Shown: positions 8,652-18,099 of the stretch, in pieces
Layout of the letters: every line of letters begins with the position of its first letter
Numbering within the stretch: the first letter of the stretch is position 1
Assembly (NCBI GenBank): GCA_963717125.1
Contig: CAVQVG010000013.1
Span: 434,001-498,000, forward strand
DNA: 64,000 nucleotides
Direction of reading: 5' to 3'
From: RYN-230 sp963717125
GTDB lineage: Bacteria > Actinomycetota > Actinomycetes > Streptosporangiales > Streptosporangiaceae
Notes under the pieces: generated by a model
Database searches by the model: none
Seen by the model: only the letters and a program-made list of their open reading frames with translations
Told to the model about the DNA's origin: nothing
Position numbers and translations under genes: made by a program

Positions 8652-9599
8652 ATGAGGGACACGACTATCGAAGTCACCGGGCTGCGCAAGCGGTTCGGGC
8701 CGACCGTGGCGCTGGACGGGATGTCGTTCACCGTCTCACCCGGTCAGATCACCGGCTTCATCGGCCCGAACGGGGCCGGGAAGTCGACCACGATGCGGGT
8801 GATCCTCGGCCTGGACGCACCCGACGCGGGGCACGCGCTGATCGGCGGCCGGCGCTACGTCAGCCTGCGGGACCCGCTGACCCAGGTGGGGGCGCTGCTG
8901 GACGCGGCGGCGCTGCAGCCCAGCCGCACCGCCCGTAACCATTTGCTGTGGCTGGCGCACTCCCAGGGACTGAACGCCCGACGCGTGGATGAGGTCGTCG
9001 CCCAGGCCGGGCTGCAAGCGGCGATCCGCCGCAAGGCCGGCGGCTACTCGCTGGGCATGCGGCAGCGGCTCGGGATCGCGGCGGCCCTGCTCGGTGACCC
9101 TCCGGCGCTGATGTTCGACGAGCCGTTCAACGGCATGGACCCCGAGGGCATCGTGTGGATGCGCGGCTTCCTGGCTTCGCTGGCTGCTGAGGGCCGGGCG
9201 GTGCTGGTGTCCAGCCACTTGATGAGCGAACTGCAGGACTCCGCCGGCCATGTGGTGATCGTCGGTCGCGGCAAGGTCATCGCCGACACCAGCGTTGCGG
9301 ACCTGCTCGCGTCGGTGTCCGGGAACCGGGTCATGCTGCGGACGGCCGCGGGTGCCCAGGCGACGGCCGTGCTGGAGCGCGCCGGTGCGACCATGGCCGT
9401 CACCGGCCCGGACGCGCTCATGATTTCCGGCCTGCCTGCCGAACGGGTCGTAGCGCTGCTGTCGGAAAGCTCCGTCCCGTTCGCGGAGGTGACCGCCCAC
9501 CGCGCGACCCTGGAGCAGGCCTACCTGGAGCTCACTAGGGATGCGGTCGAGTACCGGTCCGGGGGCCAGGCCGGGCTGGCCGGGCGGGCGGCGTCATGA
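8652..9599 (+). CDS. ABC transporter ATP-binding protein (DrrA/CcmA-like)
   Basis: A 315-residue ATPase with an extended C-terminal regulatory region. It shows Walker A GPNGAGKST, an ABC-2-type signature YSLGMRQRLGIAAALLG, Walker B ALMFDEPFNGMDPEG and the H-loop SSHLMSEL. ATG 8652 is preceded by GGAGAAG at ideal spacing, so the upstream in-frame start at 8583 is rejected. The order is PadR, membrane protein, ATPase, then two ABC-2 permeases. The ATPase presumably powers both permeases to export a hydrophobic compound, peptide or polymer. Confidence 0.9.
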   Translation: MRDTTIEVTGLRKRFGPTVALDGMSFTVSPGQITGFIGPNGAGKSTTMRVILGLDAPDAGHALIGGRRYVSLRDPLTQVGALLDAAALQPSRTARNHLLWLAHSQGLNARRVDEVVAQAGLQAAIRRKAGGYSLGMRQRLGIAAALLGDPPALMFDEPFNGMDPEGIVWMRGFLASLAAEGRAVLVSSHLMSELQDSAGHVVIVGRGKVIADTSVADLLASVSGNRVMLRTAAGAQATAVLERAGATMAVTGPDALMISGLPAERVVALLSESSVPFAEVTAHRATLEQAYLELTRDAVEYRSGGQAGLAGRAAS

Positions 9600-11181
9600 C
9601 CACGATCACGCCCTCCCGGCCGACGGCCCCGCCGGCCCGGCCGGCTTCGCGCACCTGCTGCACGCCGAGTGGACCAAGTTCAGAACTGTTCGCGGCTGGG
9701 TCATCGCCGTCATCGTCGCGGTGCTGGTGACCGTCCTGCTCGGCCTGTTTCAAGGGAGTCACAGCCAGGTAGCACCCTGCACCACTGGCCCGAACGGCCC
9801 GGCGTGCCGTTACGTCATCCCGACCGGTCCCGGCGGCGAGTCGGTGACCGACACCTTCTACTTCGTGCACCGCCCACTGGCCGGCGACGGCAGCATCACG
9901 GCGGAAGCGACCTCGCTGACCGAGGTGGCCGAAAGCAGCCAGACCCTGCAGGGACGGCCGGTCAGCACCAAGCCCGCGGTGGTGCCGTGGTCGAAGGCCG
10001 GGCTGATCATCACCGCGGGCGCCGGCCAGGGCTCGGCGTACGCGGCGGTCATGGTCACCGGCAGCCACGGCACCCGGATGCAGTGGAACTACACCGGCGA
10101 CACCCCAGGGCTGGCGGGCCGGGTGTCCGCGGCGTCGCCGCGCTGGCTGCGCCTGACCCGCGCCGGTGACGTCATCACCGGCTACGACTCCGCCACCGGC
10201 GCGACCTGGACCAAGATCGGCACCGTCACCCTGCCCGGGCTGGCGCCGACGGTCCAGGCCGGGCTGTTCGCCACCTCCCCTGGATACTCGCAGCAGACCA
10301 GCCAGCAAGTCACCAGCGCATCCGGGACCGGTGCCCCCACCGACGCCACCGCCACCTTCGACCGCGTCGGCCGCCGCGGCGGCTGGCCCGGACGTTCCTG
10401 GACCGGCACCTCCGTCAGCGGCGGCCCCGACTCGCCCTACGTCACCGGGCATGAGGCCGGATACCGCCAGGCCGGGGGCGCCTTCACTCTCACCGGCTCC
10501 GGGGACATAGCACCAGACGTCACCGACGGCGTGCCCATCGATGTGCTGCTCGCGGGCCTGTTCATCGCGCTGGTCGCGGTGCTGGTGGTCGGCGCGCAGT
10601 TCATGACCACCGAGTACCGGCGGGGCCTGATCCGCGTCACGCTCGCCGCCAGCCCGCGGCGCGGCCGGGTCCTGGCCGCCAAGGCCGTCGTTCTCGGCGC
10701 GGTCACATTCGCCGCCGGGCTGGCCGGCGCGGCCGCCGCGGTCTTGATCGGGATCCCGCTGCTGCGCGGCAGCGGCAACCCTGTCTACCCGGCGACGGCG
10801 CTTACCGAGGTACGGGTCATCGCCGGGACCGCGGCGCTGGTCGCCGTCTTCGCCGTATTCGCCCTCGCCGTGGGCGCCATCTTGCGGCACGGCGCCGGGG
10901 CGGTCACCGTCGCCCTCACCGCGGTCATCCTGCCCTACCTGCTGACCGCCGCCATCCCCGTGCTGCCCGCAGGCGCCGCGGACTGGGTGCTGCGGGTCAC
11001 CCCGGCCGCCGGCTTCGCCATCAGGCAGGTCATCCCGGCCTACCCGCAGGTAGCCGCCAGCTACACGCCGTCCAGCGATTACTTCCCGCTCGCGCCGTGG
11101 GCCGGATTCGCGGTGACCTGCGCATGGGCCGCACTCGCCCTGGCCCTGGCCGCCCACTTCCTGCGCAGGAGGGACGCGTGA
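9596..11181 (+). CDS. ABC-2 permease with large extracytoplasmic insert; start frame broken
   Basis: A membrane subunit of about 525 residues. After the family start HAEWTKFRTVRGWV comes one helix (VIAVIVAVLVTVLLGLF). A long soluble insert of ~240 residues follows, rich in Gly/Thr, with concanavalin/LamG-like beta features (GSITAEATSL, RWLRLTRAGDVITGY, IGTVTLPG). Then come the remaining ABC-2 helices (LLAGLFIALVAVLVVG, LAAKAVVLGAVTFAAG). The ATG at 9596 overlaps the ATPase stop (ATGA) but is in another frame from the body. A one-base deletion between ~9600 and 9655 would join them. Otherwise translation must begin at ATG 9541, deep inside the ATPase gene. Confidence 0.75.
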
Positions 11182-11954
11182 GGCAATCGCTGCACGCGGA
11201 ATGGACGAAACTGCGGACGCTCGCGAGCACCTTCTGGCTGCTGCTCGCCGCCGCCGCGCTGACCGTCGCCGTCAGCGCCGCAGCGGCCGGGGCCACCCGG
11301 TGCCCCTCCGGGGGCTGCGCCGACGACCCGGCCAAGATCAGCCTGACCGGGATCTACCTCGGCCAGGCCATCGTCGCGGTCCTGGCCGTGCTGGCCGTCA
11401 GCGGCGAATACGGCACCGGCATGATCCGCCTCACCCTGGCCGCCACGCCCCGCAGGCTCACCGTCCTGGCCGCCAAGGCAGCCGTCCTCACCGGCCTGGT
11501 CCTGGTCACCGGGGCGATCGCCGTCTTCGCCTCGCTGCTGGCCGGGGGGCTCATACTGCCTGGCCACGGCATCGGCCCGTCCCACGGCTACCCCGCCATC
11601 TCCGCCAGTGACGGGCCGGTGCTCCGCGCCGCGTTCGGGTCAGTGCTGTACCTCGCGCTGATCGCCCTGCTCAGCCTCGGCGCCGCCACCGCCCTGCGGG
11701 AAGCCGCCGCCGCCATCGGAGCCGTCCTCGGGCTGCTCTACGTCCTCCCGATCATCGCCGTCCTCACCGGCAACGCGACCGTATCGCGGCACCTCGAGCA
11801 GATCGCGCCGATGACGGCCGGGCTGGCCATCCAGGCCACCACCGGCCGCAGCACCCTGCCCATCAGCCCCTGGGCAGGACTCGGCGTGCTCGCCGCCTGG
11901 GCCGCCGGCGCGCTGGTCCTCGGCGGACTGCTGCTCCGGAGCCGTGACGCATGA
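11178..11954 (+). CDS. ABC-2 type permease
   Basis: A 258-residue membrane subunit starting at GTG 11178, overlapping the previous stop (GTGA). It shares the N-terminal signature HAEWTKLRTLASTFWLL with the upstream permease, followed by about six helices including IVAVLAVLAVSGEYGTGMIRLTLAA, the typical ABC-2 GEY motif preceding the second helix pair. It lacks the large extracytoplasmic insert. With the insert-bearing permease and the ATPase it probably forms a heteromeric exporter. Confidence 0.86.
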   Translation: MRQSLHAEWTKLRTLASTFWLLLAAAALTVAVSAAAAGATRCPSGGCADDPAKISLTGIYLGQAIVAVLAVLAVSGEYGTGMIRLTLAATPRRLTVLAAKAAVLTGLVLVTGAIAVFASLLAGGLILPGHGIGPSHGYPAISASDGPVLRAAFGSVLYLALIALLSLGAATALREAAAAIGAVLGLLYVLPIIAVLTGNATVSRHLEQIAPMTAGLAIQATTGRSTLPISPWAGLGVLAAWAAGALVLGGLLLRSRDA

Positions 11955-12397
11955 AGCCAACCCACTGGGGCCGTCAACTCCCACCTGGCAACAGCCATCC
12001 GCCGGCGCGTCCACCGCTCCGGTCACGCCGGGGCCACGCCGTCGCAGCCATTGCCAGCACGGCATTGCCCGCGCCCGCCGGCGCGACGGCAAGCAGGTGC
12101 TGATTGAGCACGCGGTAGGGAAGAAACGGCGCTAGTTCCGCTGGGATCAGGGCCTGGCCGGGTGTCGCCATGTCGGCAGCAGCCCCCATACGATCCGGCA
12201 CCCGACCATTCTGCCTGTTACGGCTGGCCACGTGCGGCAGGCCGGAATCGCTCGTATCTGGCTGGACTGGCAAGCGGTGGGAGGCACGAGTTAGGCTGGG
12301 CACCGCCGGCCCCGTATCCGGCACAATTGTTGCCACTAGTTTCGCTGACGACGGGCGCCCGCAGGGGCTATGCACAGGGGAATCATGGAGGCGTTGG
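11955..12397. other. Intergenic region upstream of htpG, no gene seen
   Basis: About 440 bases with no convincing coding frame. A minus-strand frame reads LAPFLPYRVLNQHLLAVAPAG and might be a relic, but it has no context. The last ~90 bases match the leader of the second htpG (15431-15521), including GGAGGCG before the start, so this part holds the htpG promoter and ribosome-binding site. I saw no CIRCE or HAIR heat-shock operator. Confidence 0.5.
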
Positions 12398-14419
12398 ATG
12401 ACGGTGCAGGCGGAGCGGACCGAGCAGGAATTCTTCAGTTTCCAGGCGGAGGCGGTGCAGATTCTGGACCTGATGGTCCATTCCCTGTATAGCAATAAGG
12501 AGATATTCCTGCGCGAGCTGATCTCAAATGCATCGGATGCGATCGACCGGCTGCGGCTGGAGCTGCTGTCGGGTTCGGGGCTTCCCGAGGCGGAGGGACT
12601 GCTGCGGATCCGGGTCAGCTATGACAAGGACGCGGGCACGATCACCGTCGCGGACAACGGCGTCGGCATGAGCCGCGACGAGGTGATCGCGAATATCGGC
12701 ACGATCGCCAAGTCCGGGACCCGCGAGTTCCTCCGGTCGCTCACCGGCGACCAGCGCCAGGACGCCGCCATGATCGGGCAGTTCGGTGTGGGGTTCTACT
12801 CGTCGTTCATCGTCGCCGAACACGTAACGCTGACGACTCGCCGGGCCGGCCTTGAGCCGGGCGAGGGGGTGCGCTGGGAATCGGACGGCAGGGGCGAGTA
12901 CACGCTGGAGACGATGGAGCGGGCCGACCGGGGCACCACGATCGTGCTGCACCTCCGAGAGGACGAAGACGACCTGCTGAACGGGTGGCGGCTGCGGTCG
13001 ATCATCGAGAAGTACTCCGATCACATCAGCGTGCCGATCCTGATGCCGGGCGAGCCCGACGACAAGGCCGAGGAAGAGGCGGGCCAGCCCAAGCCGGACG
13101 TCACCATCAACCGCGCATCGGCGCTGTGGACTCGTCCGAAGAGCGAACTGGCCGACAAGGACTACAACGACTTCTACCAGCACATCGCCGGCGAGTTCAC
13201 CGATCCGCTGGCCTGGGTGCACGCCAGGGTCGAGGGGATCTACGAGTACACGCTGCTGCTGTTCATCCCGTCCCGCGCGCCGTATGACCTGTGGGTGGAG
13301 ACTGCCCGGCGCGGGGTGCGACTCCATGTGCAGCGGGTGTTCATAACGGAGGACACCGGGCAGATCCTGCCGAAGTATCTGCGGTTCGTCCGCGGCGTTA
13401 TCGACTCCTCCGACCTGCCGCTGAACGTCTCCCGGGAGATCCTCCAGGGCAGCCGCGCAGTGGACAACATCCGCGTCAACGCGGTGAAGAGGGTGCTGCG
13501 GCGACTCGCCGAACTCGCCGAGAACGAGCCGGAGAAGTACACGACCTTCTGGAAGGAGTTCGGCCTGACCCTCAAGGAGGGCATCGCCGACGACTACTCC
13601 AACCGCGACCAGATCGCCAGGCTGCTGCGGTTCACCTCCACCAAATCCGCCACCGACGACCCGGACATTTCGCTGCCCGACTATGTGGCGCGGATGAAGG
13701 AAGGCCAAGGGCACATCTACTATCTGCTGGCCCCATCGCTGGCCGCGGCCAAGTCAAGTCCGCACCTGGAGGCGTTCCGCACCAAGGGCGTAGAGGTGCT
13801 GCTGCTCGGCGAGGGTGTGGATAACTGGGTGGTCTCCAGCCTGCGCGAATTCGACGGCAAGAAGCTGCAGTCCGTCGCCCAGGGCGACGGCGACCTGGGC
13901 GCACTGGAGGACGAGGAAGAAAAGCAGGCCACGGAGGAGGCCAAGGCTGAATACGCGGAACTGCTCGGCAGACTGAAGGCCCACCTGGCCGGGCAGGCGT
14001 GGGACGTACGGCTGTCCACCCGGCTCACGGTCTCTCCGGCCTGCATCGTGAGCAACGAACCCGAGATCGACATCAACCTCATGCAGCGGCTGCGCGGAAC
14101 CGGGTTGCCACGCCAGGCCGTTCTGGAGCTCAACCCAAAGCACCCGCTCATCCAGCGGCTCAACCGCAGGCAGGACAGCAAGCACATCGGCGAGTGGGCA
14201 CAGGTCCTGTTCAATCAGGCAGTGCTCACCCTCGGCGCGCGGATCGAGGACCCCACCACGTTCGTCCAGCGGCTGAACGGCCTGCTCACGGCCCTCACCG
14301 AGGAGGACGGTGCCGGAGAAGACAGCGCCAGCAAAGAACCCGGCCGCGCGGACAGCCGGGCCGCGGGCACCGAGCAGGAGAAGGAGAGGGACAGCACGGA
14401 CGGCGAGGAGGCGGACTGA
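12398..14419 (+). CDS. htpG: Molecular chaperone HtpG (Hsp90), copy 1
   Basis: A 673-residue bacterial Hsp90, a cytosolic ATP-driven chaperone dimer. The GHKL ATPase domain is complete: NKEIFLRELISNASDAIDRLR, VADNGVGMS, the lid segment GTIAKSGTREFL and GQFGVGFYSSFIVA. The middle domain contains LPLNVSREILQGS with the catalytic arginine context. The C-terminal dimerisation domain follows, then a charged tail (EEDGAGEDSAS...). ATG 12398 is preceded by GGAGGCG; an upstream in-frame start at 12170 adds an implausible leader. It is paralogous to 15522-17465 and followed with overlap by a phosphoesterase. Bacterial HtpG is known to support some NRPS/PKS pathways (albicidin, colibactin); a link here is inference from proximity. 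Confidence 0.95.
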   Translation: MTVQAERTEQEFFSFQAEAVQILDLMVHSLYSNKEIFLRELISNASDAIDRLRLELLSGSGLPEAEGLLRIRVSYDKDAGTITVADNGVGMSRDEVIANIGTIAKSGTREFLRSLTGDQRQDAAMIGQFGVGFYSSFIVAEHVTLTTRRAGLEPGEGVRWESDGRGEYTLETMERADRGTTIVLHLREDEDDLLNGWRLRSIIEKYSDHISVPILMPGEPDDKAEEEAGQPKPDVTINRASALWTRPKSELADKDYNDFYQHIAGEFTDPLAWVHARVEGIYEYTLLLFIPSRAPYDLWVETARRGVRLHVQRVFITEDTGQILPKYLRFVRGVIDSSDLPLNVSREILQGSRAVDNIRVNAVKRVLRRLAELAENEPEKYTTFWKEFGLTLKEGIADDYSNRDQIARLLRFTSTKSATDDPDISLPDYVARMKEGQGHIYYLLAPSLAAAKSSPHLEAFRTKGVEVLLLGEGVDNWVVSSLREFDGKKLQSVAQGDGDLGALEDEEEKQATEEAKAEYAELLGRLKAHLAGQAWDVRLSTRLTVSPACIVSNEPEIDINLMQRLRGTGLPRQAVLELNPKHPLIQRLNRRQDSKHIGEWAQVLFNQAVLTLGARIEDPTTFVQRLNGLLTALTEEDGAGEDSASKEPGRADSRAAGTEQEKERDSTDGEEAD

Positions 14420-15255
14420 GCGCCAGCCCGCCAGCGCGGCTGCTGGCCGTCAGCGATCTGCATGTCAGCTTCCCCGAGAACCGGGAGTTCGTGGCGCGAC
14501 TGCGGCCCGACTCCCCGCGCGACTGGCTGCTGGTCGCCGGAGACGTGGCGGAGAAGGCCGCAGATATCGAGTGGGCGCTGCGGACGCTGCGCGCCCGGTT
14601 CGCCGTCGTGGTCTGGGTTCCAGGCAACCATGAACTGTGGACTTTCAGCACGGATCCGGTCCAGCTGCGCGGCGAGGCACGGTACCGGTACCTGGTGTCG
14701 ATGTGCCGCCGGATCGGCGTGATCACTCCGGAGGACCCGTTTCCGTTATGGCGGGGCGCCGACGGGCCGATGGTGATCGTGCCACTGTTCGTGCTGTATG
14801 ACTACAGCTTCCGCCCACAGGGCGCGACCACCAAGGAAGAGGCACTCGCGCTTGCCTACCAGACAGGCATCGTGTGCTCCGATGAGGCTGTGCTGCATCC
14901 CGACCCCTATCCGAGCCGCGACGCCTGGTGCCACGCGCGCGTCCAGGCGACCGAACGGCGGCTCCGAGAACTTCCACCGGGAACCCCGACCGTGCTGGTC
15001 AGCCATTTCCCGCTGACCCGCGAGCCAACACTGGTCCTGAAATATCCAGAATTCGCCCAGTGGTGCGGGACTGAGCACACGGCCGACTGGCACCTGCGGT
15101 TCGGTGCCCGGGCTGTCGTCTACGGGCACCTGCACATCCCCGGCACCACCTGGCAGGACGGTGTCCGGTTCGAAGAAGTATCTTTCGGTTATCCGGAAGA
15201 AGCGGAGGGGAATCCGGGTCGGCCACGCCTCCTACGGCAGATCTTCCCGGCGTAG
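14416..15255 (+). CDS. Metallophosphoesterase (calcineurin-like)
   Basis: A protein of about 279 residues with all the dinuclear-metal motifs: SDLHV, AGDV, PGNHE, a histidine in LVSHFPLT and GHLH near the C-terminus. It would hydrolyse a phospho-mono- or diester; the substrate is unknown. No ATG, GTG or TTG lies in frame between the htpG C-terminus and the first conserved strand (ARLLAVSDLHV). The only plausible initiation is CTG 14416, overlapping the htpG stop (CTGA) and preceded by GAGGAGGCGG. A GTGA overlap mutated to CTGA would explain it. The gene sits between two htpG copies. Confidence 0.8.
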   Translation: MSASPPARLLAVSDLHVSFPENREFVARLRPDSPRDWLLVAGDVAEKAADIEWALRTLRARFAVVVWVPGNHELWTFSTDPVQLRGEARYRYLVSMCRRIGVITPEDPFPLWRGADGPMVIVPLFVLYDYSFRPQGATTKEEALALAYQTGIVCSDEAVLHPDPYPSRDAWCHARVQATERRLRELPPGTPTVLVSHFPLTREPTLVLKYPEFAQWCGTEHTADWHLRFGARAVVYGHLHIPGTTWQDGVRFEEVSFGYPEEAEGNPGRPRLLRQIFPA

Positions 15256-15430
15256 CTATTGGCCAGCCTGCTACCGGGCCTCCTGGCTGCTAGGTCACAG
15301 CGTCACCTCCTGCCCTGCTGGGCACACGAAGGGGGACTCAGCGTGCCATGTGGGCGGACCGGAATTTATCGCGAGGCGACCAGCTGAGCTGGTGAGCGGG
15401 CAGGGACGCGGGCTACGCTAAGCGCCGCGG

Positions 15431-15521
15431 GCCCCGCTCTCGGCGAAATTGGCTTCACAAATGGGTTTCTCTGCCGCCGGGCCCCGGCACGGGCTGTTCA
15501 AAGGGATCGTGGAGGCGCCGG
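15431..15521 (+). repeat. Duplicated htpG leader
   Basis: This leader resembles 12310-12397 in front of the first htpG. Shared elements are GCCCCG near its start, AATTG, GGGCcCCGgcAGGGGCT-like blocks, and the end TGGAGGCGnnGGATGACG with the start codon. The htpG genes were thus duplicated with their promoter region, and both copies probably keep the same regulation. Confidence 0.5.
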
Positions 15522-17465
15522 ATGACGATGCAGTCGGAGCAGGAAGTTTTTAGTTTCCAGGCGGAGGCGGTGCAGATCCTGGACCTGATGGTCCATTCTC
15601 TGTATAGCAATAAGGAGATCTTCCTGCGCGAGCTGATCTCAAATTCATCGGACGCGATCGACCGGCTGCGGCTGGAACTGCTGTCGCGTTCGGAGATTCC
15701 CGAGGCAGAGGGGCCGCTGCGGATCCGGGTCAGCTACGACAAGGACGCCGGCATGATCACCATCGCCGACAACGGCATCGGCATGAGCCGGGATGAGGTG
15801 ATCCAGAACATCGGCACGATCGCCAAGTCCGGAACCCAAGAGTTCCTGCGGTCGCTGACCGGCGACCAGCGCAAGGACGCCGCCATGATCGGCCAGTTCG
15901 GGGTCGGTTTCTACTCGTCGTTCATCGTCGCCGAGCGCATGGTGCTGACCACCCGGCGGGCGGGCCTGGAGCCGGACGAGGGGGTGCGCTGGGAATCGGA
16001 CGGCAAGGGCGAGTACACGCTGGAGACGGTCACCCGGCCGGAGCGGGGCACCACGGTTGTGCTGCACCTGCGGGAAGGCGAGGACGACCTGCTGAACGGG
16101 TGGCGGCTGCGGTCGATCATCGAGAAGTACTCCGACCACATCAGCGTGCCGATCCTGATGCCGGGCGAACCCGACGACAAGGCCGAGGAAGACAAGGCCG
16201 AGGAAGAGGACGGCAAGCCGCAACCGGACACCACCGTCAACCGGGCATCGGCGCTGTGGACCCGCCCGAAGAGCGAACTCACCGATAAGGACTACTGCGA
16301 CTTCTACCGGCATATCGGTGGGGAGTTCGCCGATCCGCTGGCCTGGGTGCACGCAAAGATCGAGGGGATCTACGAGTACACGCTGCTGCTGTTCATCCCC
16401 TCTCAGGCGCCGTATGACCTGTGGGTGGCAGAAGCACGCCGTGGGGTGCGGCTGCATGTGCAGCGGGTTTACATCATGGAGGACACCGGGCAGATCCTGC
16501 CGAAGTACCTGCGGTTCATCCGCGGCGTCATCGACTCCAGCGACCTGCCGCTGAACGTCTCCCGGGAGATCCTGCAAGGAAGCAGGGCGGTCGACAACAT
16601 CCGCGTCAACGCGGTAAAGAAAGTGCTGCGACGGCTCGCCGAACTCGCCGGAAGCGAGCCGGAGAAGTACGCCAAGTTCTGGAAAGAGTTCGGCATGACT
16701 CTCAAGGAAGGCATCGCCGACGACTACTCCAACCGGGATGACATCGCCAAGCTGCTGCGGTTTACCTCAACCAAATCCGCCAGCGATGACCCGGACACCT
16801 CGCTCGAGGACTATGTGGCGCGGATGAAGGAAGGCCAGGAGAACATCTGCTACCTGCTGGCCCCCTCGCTGGCCGCGGCCAAGTCCAGCCCGCACCTGGA
16901 GGCATTCCACACCAAGGGCGTGGAGGTGCTGCTGCTCGGCGAGGGTGTGGACAACTGGGTGGTGTCCAGCCTGCGCGAATTCGACGGCAAGAAGCTGCAG
17001 TCCGTCGCCCAGGGGGACGGGGACCTCGGCGCGCTGGCGGATGAAGAGGAAAAGCAGGCCAGGGAGCAGGCCGACGCCGAGTACGCGGAGTTGCTCGGCA
17101 AGCTCAAGGCTTACCTGGCCGGGCAGGCCTGGGACGTGCGGCTGTCCAGCCGGCTCACCACCTCCCCGGCATGCATTGTCAGCAACGAGCCCGAGATCGA
17201 CATCAACCTCATGCAGCGGCTGCGCGGAATGGGGCTGCCACGCCAGGCGGTGCTGGAGCTCAACCCGAAGCACCCGCTCATCCAGCGGCTCAACCTCAGG
17301 CGCGACGGCGAGCACATCGGCGAGTGGGCACAGGTCCTGTTCAATCAGGCGGTGCTCACCCTCGGCGCGCGGATCGAGGACCCCACCACGTTCGTGCAGC
17401 GGCTGAACAGCCTGCTCACGGCCCTTACCGTGGACGACGACGCGGACCAGGAGGAGAACGGCTGA
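15522..17465 (+). CDS. htpG: Molecular chaperone HtpG (Hsp90), copy 2
   Basis: A 647-residue paralogue of the first htpG, near-identical through most of the ATPase and middle domains. Differences include an expanded acidic linker (KAEEDKAEEEDGKPQ) and a short tail (DDDADQEENG). All GHKL motifs are kept (ELISNSSDAIDRL, IADNGIGMS, GQFGVGFYSSFIVAE). Start ATG 15522 follows GGAGGCG. A second ATG six bases downstream is possible. Two complete htpG genes within 5 kb suggest a tandem duplication that also spans the phosphoesterase interval. Confidence 0.95.
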   Translation: MTMQSEQEVFSFQAEAVQILDLMVHSLYSNKEIFLRELISNSSDAIDRLRLELLSRSEIPEAEGPLRIRVSYDKDAGMITIADNGIGMSRDEVIQNIGTIAKSGTQEFLRSLTGDQRKDAAMIGQFGVGFYSSFIVAERMVLTTRRAGLEPDEGVRWESDGKGEYTLETVTRPERGTTVVLHLREGEDDLLNGWRLRSIIEKYSDHISVPILMPGEPDDKAEEDKAEEEDGKPQPDTTVNRASALWTRPKSELTDKDYCDFYRHIGGEFADPLAWVHAKIEGIYEYTLLLFIPSQAPYDLWVAEARRGVRLHVQRVYIMEDTGQILPKYLRFIRGVIDSSDLPLNVSREILQGSRAVDNIRVNAVKKVLRRLAELAGSEPEKYAKFWKEFGMTLKEGIADDYSNRDDIAKLLRFTSTKSASDDPDTSLEDYVARMKEGQENICYLLAPSLAAAKSSPHLEAFHTKGVEVLLLGEGVDNWVVSSLREFDGKKLQSVAQGDGDLGALADEEEKQAREQADAEYAELLGKLKAYLAGQAWDVRLSSRLTTSPACIVSNEPEIDINLMQRLRGMGLPRQAVLELNPKHPLIQRLNLRRDGEHIGEWAQVLFNQAVLTLGARIEDPTTFVQRLNSLLTALTVDDDADQEENG

Positions 17466-17544
17466 GCGCGGACACGCCGGATAGGCCGCGCGGCCTATCC
17501 TCCCCGCACCGCGCTGGTATCCGCTCCCGTGCTCACGCTCCGGC

Positions 17545-17735
17545 CTGCCTGCCGCTGTCCCAAGCCGACCGCCGTGCCGCCGCGGAGCGGATCGTCCGGT
17601 CGCATCCGCACATGTCTGACCGGCGATCGGCCATTCGGCTGGCTTAGCGGCGAAGACCGTGGCGGCCATCAGGAAGCGTTCAACCGGAGACGCGCCGCAG
17701 TCGAACGCACGGGTCGGAAGAGACGGCACAGCCTG
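17545..17735 (+). pseudogene. StrR-like regulator fragment (ParB-N/HTH)
   Basis: Two frames joined at about 17630 give LPLSQADRRAAAERIV, RSHPHMSDR and then LAAKTVAAIRKRST followed by NARVGRDG. This is the middle of the intact StrR-like regulator at 31982-33052 (LPLSQADRRAATARII, SHPHLSDR, LAARTVAAIRRRST). The N- and C-terminal parts are absent and the frame is shifted, so it is a relic. An IS1380-type fragment begins immediately downstream at the break. Confidence 0.75.
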
Positions 17736-18060
17736 GAGCATCACCAACGGGGAGTCGGTGAACACGGCATGGTAGCGCCACGCGGTGACAGCTGACCCTG
17801 CCGAGAAGCGGCCTTCTTATTGAGGTCGCGGACGCGGCGGACGATCAGCCGAGCAGTGACCGCCTGCCCCTGCGGGAGGTGCAGGCGGTATAGGTCACCT
17901 CGGCGACCTGGGCGTCAGACACCCAGCAGCGCAACTGGTCATCCCAGACAGCGCGGGGATAGCGGATCGGCGTCCATGCGTCCTCGCCGATGCCGGCGAT
18001 CGCGGCGCGGACCTTGGGGTCCATGCGCACGGTGACGGAGAAATACGCTTCGCGTCAACG
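17736..18060 (-). mobile_element. IS1380-family transposase remnant
   Basis: On the minus strand, consecutive frames read YFSVTVRMDPKVRAAI, then RYPRAVWDDQLRCWVSDA and VTARLIVRRVRDLNKKA, then HAVFTDSPLVMLQA. This is the C-terminal half of an IS1380-type DDE transposase. At least three frame changes occur, and neither the N-terminal half nor terminal repeats are visible. The left boundary coincides with the end of StrR-like similarity, suggesting it inserted into that relic. Confidence 0.7.
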
Positions 18061-18099
18061 CGCCGTGCCCAAACCACTATTTCCGCGGCGGATCCGGGC

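Noticed and set aside
9535..11157. A 540-codon minus-strand frame over the ABC-2 permease
   Set aside because: Gly/Arg/Asp-rich, without motifs. The plus-strand permease explains the sequence.
12301..12397. CIRCE/HrcA or HspR operator before htpG
   Set aside because: Neither the TTAGCACTC-type inverted repeat nor a HAIR-like CTTGAGT repeat is present by eye.
11974..12495. Minus-strand frame LAPFLPYRVLNQHLL... upstream of htpG
   Set aside because: It overlaps the htpG start and promoter, has no ribosome-binding site and no family I know. At most it is a relic.
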